Of a stretch of 64,000 nucleotides of DNA, positions 24,822 to 34,481 are shown piece by piece (within the stretch, counting starts at the first letter, position 1; each line of letters opens with the position of its first letter). The DNA comes from Omphiscola glabra (lineage: Eukaryota > Mollusca > Gastropoda > Lymnaeidae), in assembly GCA_964017045.1 (NCBI GenBank), contig OZ024799.1:32320236-32384235 (forward strand). The letters run 5' to 3'. Position numbers and translations under genes: made by a program. The notes beneath the pieces are model-generated. The model worked only from the letters and a program-made list of their open reading frames with translations. It ran no database searches and had not been told where the DNA came from.

Positions 24822-25601
24822 TGTTATGAACTGGATTGTTACGAATGTTTGGTCGGGCGAGTTGTTGACCGTGAGAGTGTTTTGTGAGTGTTGATTGTGA
24901 GGTCAGAGGTGAAATTGGTTCGTGTTGAGTTTTAGTGTATGCCGTGTGGGTGCGGACAGATATAAAGGACAGTGTGTGAACGTATCCGGAAATTTGATCG
25001 AAAGAAATTTTGTCGACGGAAAATTGATCGACGGAAATTTAATCGTACGGAAATTTGGTCGAATCTTTTTTTTTTTAGTTTATACGTTAAAATTGTGCGT
25101 TAAATTTCTTTTTGAACGCATTATTTTGTTTTACTATATAGTATCGTGCGTTCAAAAAGAAATTTGACGAAAATTTTACGTCTGAACTGAAAAAAAATAT
25201 TCGACCAAATTTCCGTTCGATCAAATTTCCGGCGATCAATTTTCCATCAACGAAATTTCTTTCGTAGTTGAGCCAGGAGTTAGTCGAGAGAGGAGCCGAG
25301 AGATCGTTAGTTGAGTAGAGAAGCGAGTTAGTTAGTGTAATCGAGAGTAAGATCAGTGCCATTGTAGTGATGTTTGAGCAGAGGGCGTTTTCTTGAATTG
25401 TTAGCTTGTCTGTGTAAATAAACATTCAACAACTCATCCTTGAGTTTGTGATTTATATCCTGGGATAGTGTTGTAATCCCTAGATCACGTGGAGTCCACT
25501 GACCGTACAGTAAACGTGACTACTGCAGGTTTTGTTAAAGTGTGAGAAGGCCGTAAACGTCACTACTGCAGTTTTTGTTAAAGTGTGAGAAGGCCGTAAC
25601 A
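24822..25601. mobile_element. LTR-like segment of a gypsy-type retrotransposon, disrupted
   Basis: Begins tgttatgaac and ends ggccgtaaca (TG...CA with tgtta/taaca tips). A candidate poly(A) signal, gtaaataaaca, lies near 25420. Directly after the end, tttcgtgaccctagacacc partly resembles a tRNA-Trp primer-binding site. A 42-43 bp block (cgt(g/c)actactgcag to gagaaggcc) is duplicated near the 3' end. No flanking duplication was found and no gag or pol follows, so it may be an LTR plus a stub of internal sequence. A foldback element occupies 24986-25264 within it. Inference only. Confidence 0.45.
24986..25264. mobile_element. Foldback (hairpin) element, copy 1
   Basis: The 5' arm starts ccggaaatttgatcgaaag and continues gtcgacggaaaattgatcg. 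The 3' arm is its reverse complement, cut short at atttctttcg. The two arms could pair over most of about 280 bp around a centre near tttactatatagtat. Inside, variants of cggaaatttgatcg recur. It closely matches 31123-31411. The short frames over it arise from the repeat. Confidence 0.85.
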
Positions 25602-26400
25602 TTTCGTGACCCTAGACACCGGAAGTAGCCCGCAACATAGACTAATCCCGCCAAACCGTTATTTCCAAGCAAGCGCCCCCCCCCCCCCAAGGGTAGCAAC
25701 GTACTGTATACGAGCAACATTTCAAGTCACTTTTAAACCAGGGAATACTGACTTACGAGGGTTACACATTTGACAACCTAACTATCAGAACTATAGGATC
25801 GTGTGCTCAGTTGAACGATTCAATGTGTAATAATTGGCTACAAGAACTTGCTAACTTACATTTGAATCCATCATGACGTTAAGTCAAAAGCCAAGGGTCT
25901 GTGGGGGGGGGGGGGGGGGAGGGGGGAGGGCTGGGGGGTCGAGGAGTTTGTGTGACATTACAAATGTGACGGATCCAACTTTAAAAAGTAAATTGCCACT
26001 TAGTTTGTTTTGTCCTCGTTTAAGGAAAGGAAATAAATTGTTGGTAATGAACTTTAATTTTAACGTGACGGTACCCGGTATAGCCTACAGTTTGTTCAAT
26101 CAAATAAACATGAACATCTTTTGAAATTCAATTTTTACGGAGATTCTACCACTGAACAATGATGTAAAGTTTCGTTTTGTTCTTTTTTTTTTATATATAT
26201 ATTTTTTATTTTTTTTTATTTTTAAAGTTATCATTTGTACATGTTTAAATTGCTTTTTAGGGATCAGTAATGGAACAATATTTCATGTTTTTAAAAAAAA
26301 TGTATATATCTTAGTTTTACGTTTCGCAACTATAACTATAATAAAATATATTTATGGTTCTGTGTGTCCGGATATTGGACACTCTCACACCAAGATCGCG
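25602..26400. other. No gene recognised
   Basis: Contains a C run near 25677-25688 and a G-rich block near 25902-25937, then AT-rich sequence. Possible remnant of retrotransposon internal sequence just after 25601, but no protein motif is visible. Confidence 0.4.
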
Positions 26401-26414
26401 ACTTGAAAGTGATT

Positions 26415-26705
26415 GTTACCTCCCTGCTTGAGGGAGTTGCTCTTACCTCTATGCTTGATGTGGTTGTTGTTACCTCCCTACTTGAGGTGGTTGTTGTTAC
26501 CTCCCTACTTGAGGTGGTTGCTGTTACCTCCCTACTTGAGGGAGTTGCTGTTACCTCCTTACTTGAGGGGGTGGCTGTTACCTCCCTACTTGAGGGAGTT
26601 GCTGTTACCTCCCTACTTAAGGTGGTTGCTGTTACCTCCCTACTTGAGGGAGTTGCTGTTACCTCTCTACTTGACGTGGTTGCTGTTACCTCCCTGTCGT
26701 GAGGT
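26415..26705. repeat. 27-bp minisatellite, about 11 copies
   Basis: The unit is gttgctgttacctccctact plus tgaggga or tgaggtg. At 27 bp, a multiple of three, it leaves frames open on both strands, giving the 9-residue repeats SSREVTATP (minus) and VAVTSLLEG (plus). Treated as non-coding. Confidence 0.9.
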
Positions 26706-29160
26706 GGATGAGGTCCTTTCACAAGTTTGCTTCCTCACCAACCCGGGGGGGACAAGTTAATTGCATTCAGGTATTAAGACATGCTGGGGACAACCCCCCG
26801 CACGAATTGTAGTCCGCTATCTGTTGTCTTCTATGACAGATGCCTTTGCGTCATAGGGCTCCGTTAAGCGTTGTCCAATCTATATCCGGTACAAAAATGT
26901 ACATATGTCCTCAAAATATCGGCCAACCTACGTATTGCTGATGTTAAGTTTCAAGAATGTTCATGGGAGTGACTCTGTGGGGGGGGGGGGGGGGGGGGGG
27001 AATGCAGCACTCTCTAGAGAACGCGTGCGTGATTCTTATTTATGGAAACTAACTGTAAACGGTTACTGGTCGATCAGATTTCCTCTACCGTTTGCATAGT
27101 ACACACTTTCAGAACGGTAAACTTTCTTAACAGTAGATATTACAACCATTTTTATTGGTGACGTCTTACTAAATTTCACAGATTTTTCAGCAACCTTCGT
27201 CCACTCGAGTATGAGGACGAGCGAAAATAATTGTTAACTATGAATATTTTCTCTTCCGCTGAGAGAGCCATTTCCAATCAAAACTGTTAACACATCTTCC
27301 TCTTGCCTTCTTAAAGCATGTGGCAGCTGGAGCTCTGTTGTGTATCGTTGACAAACGCAAGTGAGCTATCAGGGTGAGCGGGTTCTGTACTGTGAGTTTG
27401 GCGCATACTGTAGATTATATTACATAGACTTCTTTTTAAATCAGCATCACATCTTGAGTAACTGTTGCGTTAACCTTATTTAGGAGGACGATGTATCATA
27501 TGTAACACAACTCAGACCATTTACTTCCCCCTCACCACCTGGGGCCACATATTGAAATGTATCAAGAATCTGAAAGAGATATTTTCTACCGGTTAGTGTC
27601 AGTTTCCTTCAGCATATGACGACCTTCCTGTATCTATTTCCAGGGGCGATTATCCCATCACTCCCCCAAGTGGTGGAAAGCAAAACTTGTCCCCCCCCCC
27701 CCCCCAACAGACCTAGAGCTTGGAAAATTTTGTACCGTGAGTTATCCCTACTCTTTGAGCATTACTAATACTCGTGAGTTCAAAATGAATACCGGTTATT
27801 AGTAATACTAACATTTAAAGCTAAAAATTGTTAGATTTATTCCAAAAAAAATGAATCTTTGTAGGCCATAATTTTTATTTTGGTTTTATTTCTTAAGACG
27901 TGTTTATTTATCAACCGTCGAGGTTGATGGTTGTATGGTAAAAAAAAAACCCACTTAAGTCCATGCTAGATGGTTGGAGTTCGATTCCCCGTCTAAATCT
28001 GATAAGTAATATTGAGTTTCGTGTTCTCCTTACAAGCAGGTGGTGGTGACTTTATTCAGACCCCTAACTCAAATTGGAAGCGACTTCACCCCCCACCCAC
28101 CTCCCGTGTCGACGCACTGCCTATGTCTATTGACTTTATGTCAGCTCCTATGTGTCTAATTTCATGTTCCGGGTGACTAACAACATAATCCCGACCTTGC
28201 GTAATCCCCACATTGCGTCCTTCCTTTTTGATATCAGTTTTAACTTATCTGTCCGTCGAAAGAGATTATCGCCAAAATGATATCACAGGGGACTGTGTGT
28301 GATAAGGTTTAATCAATCAGGAAGCTCCTTCGTTTTCCTGGAGCAGGCTTACTCGCCACCACCACAGCATTCTTGACTTGTGTTAGCAGGGTTTTTTTTG
28401 CATCAATTGAACAGAAAGTAAATATATTTTATATTTATATTTTGCTTCTGGTGTGGCTCTTTCCTTTTCACCACCGCCCCCCCCCCCCCCCCCCCCGCAC
28501 TCAACATGCATATAAATAGTTCTGAATTAAAACAAAAAGACGACTAATCAGCGTGACGTCATGCGTGACGGTTGAACTCAGGTAAAAAGGTGATTTTTTT
28601 TTTCGGAGGCGACTAGTATATTAAACAATAAAGAGCCACGGTTATGGTGTAGGACTGTCTGCAAGACTGTATGTAGGACAATCTGTTGGAGTGTCCGTAA
28701 ACCTATTGTTTAAAGGCCGGCATATATTATATAAAATAAGAAGTTAATTTTTTTGTAACACCTGTACCCACCGGTTATTTTTTTTTAATACCGGACCCAA
28801 TGTAAAAAAAAATGCACTTGCACCCGCTTAAGCCATAGTTGTTAACATTCGGTCGGCATCAATCTATGGTAGAAAATGGTGCAATTTAACAAAAATATTC
28901 ACAATTCAATTCTGAGAATGAAAAGTTAACCGTTAAATTTTTCGTCAAACACGTACTTACACACGCACGCATGTACTGATGTACACACTCACACACATTT
29001 AAAAATCACCCGAGGAATGAGCTCGAGTGTAATTCATAAAATATTCAATACACTAAATCTGTCCAGGAGCGCCGCCCATGAACGTGAATTATAGATGTTT
29101 TGGAGTTAATTAGAGCATGGTGCCTTCTCTGGAGCATGAATCCTCCCCCGATGTTGTCCT
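26706..29160. other. Repeat-rich intergenic region
   Basis: Holds homopolymer tracts (G at 26980-27000, C at 27689-27705 and C near 28478-28496) and unremarkable AT-rich sequence. No gene is supported. Confidence 0.45.
27917..28095. repeat. Possible tRNA-derived SINE
   Basis: gaggttgatggttgtatgg is followed about 50 bases later by ggttggagttcgattccccg, resembling A and B boxes of a Pol III promoter. It does not fold as a functional tRNA by eye, so a SINE or tRNA relic is the better guess. Confidence 0.3.
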
Positions 29161-29167
29161 ATTGGCA

Positions 29168-29425
29168 GACTTGTTCTACTAAAAGTGAAAGGCTCTTGTT
29201 CTAGTGAAAGACTCATGTCTTTCTGGCAGGCTCTTGTTCTACTGACAGACTCTTGCTGTACTGACAGACTCATGTTTTACTGGCAGACTCTTGTTCTACT
29301 GGCAGACTCTTGTTCTACTGACAGACTCTTGCTGTACTGACAGACTCATGTTTTACTGGCAGACTCTTGTTCTACTGGCAGACTCTTGTTCTACTGACAG
29401 ACTCTTGTTCTACCGACAGTCTCTT
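29168..29425. repeat. About 19-bp minisatellite
   Basis: Copies of cagactcttgttctactgg with a/g changes (gacag, ggcag) and a longer-range duplication of a block containing cttgctgtactgacagactc. Non-coding. Confidence 0.85.
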
Positions 29426-30025
29426 TGGGTAGTCTAGCGCACTGCAGCAAGATTCGTCATTTTCATGGATATATTTCAAATTTCAATCAACGTGTTGTTA
29501 TATAGACTAATAATATTTTCTTTGGACTTGCTTCAATTCTGTTACTAACAAATTTTAATAAAAATCCCGTACATCAATTTCAATAACCCCCAGCCACCCC
29601 CACTCCTCCTTTTTTGTGTTCTATTTTTAAATATCACAATAGAATGAGAGGCGAACGTTTTCAAAGCTACTCAATCTATTTATCATTGGTGGCATATTTT
29701 TATCAAAGGAGTCAGATTCAAGAAACAACGTTGGGGCCCCTTCACTTAACTGTCCGAAGCCCACGTGACGTCTCAGTACTAAATTTACCAAATGCAGCAT
29801 CACCAACTTAAATACCAGATCGAAAATCTATGATCCGTGCTCCCTGGTTCCAGGGCCGTCGCCTGCGCCCTGTAGCCCCAGCGGCTATTTATTTTTTAAG
29901 CAGTGCATATAACATAATTTTTTAAATGACATTTTTTACCCACCCTCTACCCTTTATAAAGTTTTAGAACATTTCTATTGACCACCCTCCTAATATTATA
30001 TTACATTTCTAGCAACCCTTCCGTC

Positions 30026-30217
30026 CAGTGGCGTAGCTAGAGTGTTTGGCGCTCGGGGACAAGATTCGCGCCCGGGGACAAGATTCTTTTCCTTTTTTCA
30101 ACTCTCAAACCCATTATTTTCATCAATAAAATAATACCAAAGCACATTTTGGCGCCTCTAACTAGCTGGCGACCGGGTACATCTGTACCCCCCTGCCCCC
30201 CCTACGCTACGCCTCTG
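30026..30217. mobile_element. hAT-like MITE, 192 bp, perfect 8-bp duplication
   Basis: Ends are cagtggcgtagctagag and ctacgctacgcctctg. The flanking 8-bp direct repeat cttccgtc is perfect (30018-30025, 30218-30225). It has no open frame. The same terminal motif is seen at 33252, 50607 and 53024, and singly at about 920 and 18494, so it defines a family within this window. Confidence 0.85.
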
Positions 30218-30682
30218 CTTCCGTCCCTGATAGAATCGTATAAAGCCCCAAAAAGAAGCAGATTTTAAGCAAAAAAGGCAGACATATATTTTTATATACA
30301 AAAATGGGCTAATTTTATAATTAACAAGATAATTTTAATTCTTTTAACAATCTATGCTAATTTCTTAAATTAGAAAGGCAGAAATTTTGAAGAAGAAAAA
30401 AAAAAGAAGAAGAGCACCGGTTATAAAAAGAATGTCTTACATAACAAGCATTGCTCTCGACTACCTCCAACCCCATTTAACACATGATTATAACGAAATG
30501 ATCAACCACCCCTAGCACCTTCGCGTCATATAACATTGAGGCCCAAAATTGTGATGTTGAAACAAAATTTGACGGTTAACTTTAATTGCATTTGGCACAA
30601 AAGAGAAATATGGGGGGGGGGGGAGGGTGGTGTCACCAAAAGTTACGCGACGGAACTGTCTGTTTCCCTCTTTAAGCAACTG

Positions 30683-30687
30683 CATTA

Positions 30688-30716
<29 letters not shown>
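30683..30716. repeat. (aat)n microsatellite
   Basis: About ten ata/aat triplets. Simple repeat. Confidence 0.9.
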
Positions 30717-30718
<2 letters not shown>

Positions 30719-31122
30719 CCCTCAAGGCTTCTTACTCTTAGAAATAAGAATTGTAATCGATAATCCCCCTGTCCACGGACTGGTTGCCAGGGACATTGCA
30801 ATGCAATCGTCACTTATTTGATCGCCTCGTTGCACTTCTTAATCAAAGGGGACTAATTGTACCGTTACGTCATATTGTATTGAATGGGGAGTAATCCGTG
30901 TTGCAATGGCTTAACAAATCAATGAGTGTTCACTAACTGTTCACTATTTAGTTGCTGTCAATTTGTAATGTATTTCCAAAAGTGCTGAGCCCTGAAAACT
31001 TGAATTATAGTTAAGCAATTATGACTTCTTACACACCATATAAAAAATTATATTAATAATAGAGGTTTAAAATTAACTTTTTCAACATCGGTTTCTTGAA
31101 CTGGCCACATTTTAAAGCGAAT

Positions 31123-31411
31123 CCGGAAATTTGATCGAAAGAAATTTCGTCGACGGAAAATTGATCGACGGAAATGTGATCGAACGGAAATTTGGTCGAA
31201 TCGTTCTTTTAGTTTATAAGTTAAAATTTTGCGTCAAATTTCTTTTTGAGCGCATTATTTTGTTTTACTATATAGTATAGTGCGTTCAAAAAGAAATTTG
31301 AAGAAAATTTTAACGTCTTAACTGAAAAAAAGATTCGACCAAATTTCCGTTCGATCAAATTACCGTCGATCAATTTTCCGTCGACGAAATTTCTTTCGAT
31401 CAAATTTCAGG
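31123..31411. mobile_element. Foldback (hairpin) element, copy 2
   Basis: Begins ccggaaatttgatcgaaag and ends ctttcgatcaaatttcagg, its near-perfect reverse complement. The arms pair over almost the whole 289 bp around tttactatatagtatag. The centre also contains aaatttctttttgagcgca facing tgcgttcaaaaagaaattt. It is highly similar to copy 1 at 24986. No clear target duplication and no protein. It could be a foldback DNA transposon or a satellite-derived MITE. Confidence 0.88.
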
Positions 31412-32257
31412 TAACCATTTTAAAGTGATCTAAATATCATTTTAATTATTGACGTTAAATATTGTCTATACATATAATTATCGACTCATGAAGTTTTATA
31501 GCCATGGCTTAGCATGGTCCCTTGCACCAGGTTAAGAACGCCGCCTAAATTCAAATACATAACTGTATTCAACACTTATTAAGTGAGTATGCACCGCCCA
31601 ACACCCCCGCCCCCCAACTAAATCGATTGATCTTTCAGTCTTTGAAATCTTGCGGCCATGGCCATATGTATAGTTGCAGAGCCTATGCAACAGCAGTCGA
31701 TAAACCCGGACTTTCTGGCCGGATTGACCCCAGAACAAAGCGTTGCTTGAAGTGGATATTCTACAGAACGCTCAATAGTTTGACCCCGTTTGACATACCG
31801 GATTTAGACATCTATTTGGACTACTCCGGGTTGATTTGCTACGTCATATGTTCGTTATTGCGGCTTTTATCAATTCTCCGGCAGATTAACTACCAACCCA
31901 GCAGGAAATCCCAGTCTCATTCTGGGACTCTCTATTGTTTAACTTACAGCTACAGTAGGCCATTACTGCTGGTCCTATTTCCGATTTGTTTTCCCTTTTA
32001 AACGTTTTTTTAATATTCATTTAATGATATGGTATAAACAACACATTTGGAGTCCGACCACCTTGGCCAGACGCTTTTGTCTCTGATCATTAATTTACCC
32101 GATTCATGATTGATAAATGACATTTGGACCATATGGCTCTCGAACACCAAGTCAAGGCGCCCTACCTATATTCTATACTCCAAAGAAATAAATACTTCAA
32201 ACCGCATTATTTTTTTCATCTAACTAACTTTTAATTGATGCACCGTATCTTCTTCAG
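31412..32257. other. Region upstream of the HAD-like gene; possible first exon
   Basis: From about 31640 the sequence is GC-richer. At 31658 an ATG in a strong context (gcggccatgg) opens a 30-codon frame ending at 31750 (reads PDFLAGLTPEQ). It could be an upstream ORF or part of a first exon of the gene downstream, but no strong splice donor was seen. Longer frames here carry no recognised domain. Confidence 0.3.
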
Positions 32258-32347
32258 GTGTTCTAACCTTCGCTTCACAACGGCTAAAGAACATCAACGC
32301 TGGAGCATCCCATATCCTTAGTGCAGGTCCACGACGTGGCGCTCTCA

Positions 32348-34481
32348 ATGCGAGAACTGGCTGTACGCAATGATTACGTTAGGACTCACGCCAAGGACGT
32401 CTGCCAGGAAAAGATCGCCAAAAACCGGGAGCAGACCATGAACGATGGCGTCAGCGACTCCACCGAGGCTGACGGGGAGTCAAAAACAGGAGTCCACACC
32501 AACGAACTGGTCATACCGAGGATGGCCATGTATGGTAACAGATATCCCAAGCCGAAGCTCATCATTCACCTGGACATCAGGAACACAATTCTGGTGGCAG
32601 ATTCCTTTACTAACGTCTCCGTAGAAGAGGTATGTCAGCGAGCTTTACATCGTTTTTTTAAAGGCTATGGTTAAAATTAAACGGGATTTCAAAGTGGTGT
32701 GCATCATCCTCAAACACATCTTTAGTCTTGGGTCATTTTATCGACATAATCATCTCTTGTAAAATATCTAAAATGTCGCATTTATTTGCCACAATAGGAT
32801 TGGAGCCAAACCTTATGGGTTCTAAAAAAATTGTTTGTCCCATGAAGTTGGAGCCTTTGTAACCCTGAAAATTTGATAATTTTTTGAGAAAAGGACAAAT
32901 CTCCATTTTCATTATATATATAGAGAGAGCAATGATTTCATACATTTTATGTATTAACAAAAAGTATTTATTTTGTTACTTTTTTTATTTTTTGTACAAC
33001 GCTTTAACAGAATAATATTTCTTTTAACTACCGGCTTCCATCAACCAAACAGGACAAGGTCAAGGACAACTCTGTCACTATTTTAAATTAGAACTTCTTG
33101 GATGGGGCTAACGTCTCTAATTCCACTTTTGGTGCTTTATTTTAACTGCAGCTAGTTTGTCAAAGAGTTGTTTATTCAATTACACTAGCGAAACGAAACC
33201 ACTGTCAGTGGTCATTTGGACATAATGGTAATTTAAGTTAGGGCTTGCTTACAGAGGCGTGACTGGGTTTTTGACTCCCTTGGCTAATTTATTTTTGGCG
33301 CCCTTGATATTCAAATAAAAATTAAAAATTAGAAATTTAGCGGCGCCCTTTTGAACTGGCGCAGGCCGGCGCCCTTGGTAATTACCCCAATGCCAAGCCG
33401 TTGTTACGCCTCTGCTTTCTTAACTAATATTCTCATTTTTTCGCTCACCTTAATAACCCCCCTTTCCCCCCCCCCCCTTTTTTCCTTTTTTTCATTCCAG
33501 GCCCTGAACAGTTTCCTGACTGGGGTCGTGTGGGGCAGTGAGAACAACGGCGAGTGGGCGTGGCACTCTCAGGTCCCGTCACTCAAACCCCCGGGCAAAG
33601 GTTTGTGCACGTATTACAAGTTCCTTGAGAAAAAGCTCGTTAAGAACCCGAGTGACCGGGTCAAACTGAGGCTGCAGACCGGAGACTTCGTCCACAGACC
33701 CGACGGCCGGCAGTTCCAGGAGCATTTCGACACCCACCTGGCTCGCCTCCTCTGGAATTACGACACGGAAACGTCCCGGGACAAAGTTCTGACCATGTCC
33801 GGCAAGGACGGTCAACCCTATCACTACATTTTGCCGTCCGTGTACAAGCTGATCCTGCATCTCGCCGAACGAAAACGAGACTTCGCCATTGTAATACGAA
33901 CCTATGGTCGCGACGCCCCGAATGTGTTGTCGAGCCTCAAGTACGGCCTCAAGGGGAACCACCCGGCCTTCAGGCGGTCTCTGAACATTAAAGTGCACAG
34001 CAATCCGGGCGTTATAAAACGCGACGCTGTTAACTTTGAACTGATCAACTACAAACCCACCGGTGGCCAAGACGTCCAGCAGAAGCTCGTCCACGAGAGG
34101 GACATCTACCGGGCGCTCTGTGCGTCTCAAGGGATTTCCGGCTACGTGGACGACTTTCATTTCTGGCAAGTCAACAGTTACGATCACGGCGCCGGGAAAC
34201 CGTTCTGGTTGGACCTCGGCGACCATCGACATCATCATATCTTTTTTGACGACAACTTCCGGGCAGACGATGAGGACAGCATCATTGACGTGCGGCTGTT
34301 CACCAAAGAGAATAACACCACGGCCGTTAGTCTCGGCCATGACGAAGTGGCGCGTTTAGAGGACGTCTGTTTGGTGCAGGCGGACCTACTTTCAAGCATA
34401 AATGATGAAGATTACTTCATCCGCATGACAAATAAGTGCGAGGAAAATTACTTCAGCCTCATTCAGTCGGGCAATTTCTGA
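32348..34481 (+). CDS. Uncharacterised protein with HAD-like motifs, two coding exons
   Basis: Exons 32348-32629 and 33501-34481 join in phase 0 (GAG|gtatgt ... ttccag|GCC), giving about 420 residues. The order of motifs suggests the HAD-like fold. KLIIHLDIRNTIL (about residue 68) resembles motif I, FAIVIRTYGRD resembles motif II with its Thr, and HHIFFDDN resembles the acidic motif IV. The general acid/base Asp two residues after the nucleophile is replaced by Arg (D-I-R-N-T), so phosphatase activity may be lost or altered. I recall similar uncharacterised proteins in other animals but can name no function. The start is uncertain: 32348 is the first ATG after a good acceptor at 32257, but its context is weak; an acceptor at 32326 would extend the protein. 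Exon 2 is GC-rich and prefers C/G third bases, unlike the other genes here. A MITE sits in the intron. Confidence 0.8.
33252..33414. mobile_element. hAT-like MITE, 163 bp, in the HAD-like gene intron
   Basis: Ends are cagaggcgtgactggg and ccgttgttacgcctctg. Flanks cttgctta (33244-33251) and ctttctta (33415-33422) match at seven of eight bases. It contains ggcgcccttgatatt and related ggcgccc modules. It belongs to the same terminal family as 30026 and lies about 85 bp before the exon 2 acceptor. Confidence 0.75.

Noticed and set aside
26336..26760. Frames of 110-128 residues on both strands
   Set aside because: 27-bp minisatellite artefacts.
27917..28005. Possible tRNA gene
   Set aside because: A and B box-like motifs exist but no cloverleaf or anticodon arm could be drawn; listed only as a possible SINE.
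31221..31403. Minus-strand peptide reading NFVDGKLIDGNL, also present near 25087-25425
   Set aside because: It comes from the arm of the foldback element, not from a conserved protein.
33579..34340. 253-residue minus-strand open frame
   Set aside because: It lies wholly antisense to exon 2 of the HAD-like gene. The GC-rich codon bias of the sense frame leaves the opposite strand open; no domain is recognised.
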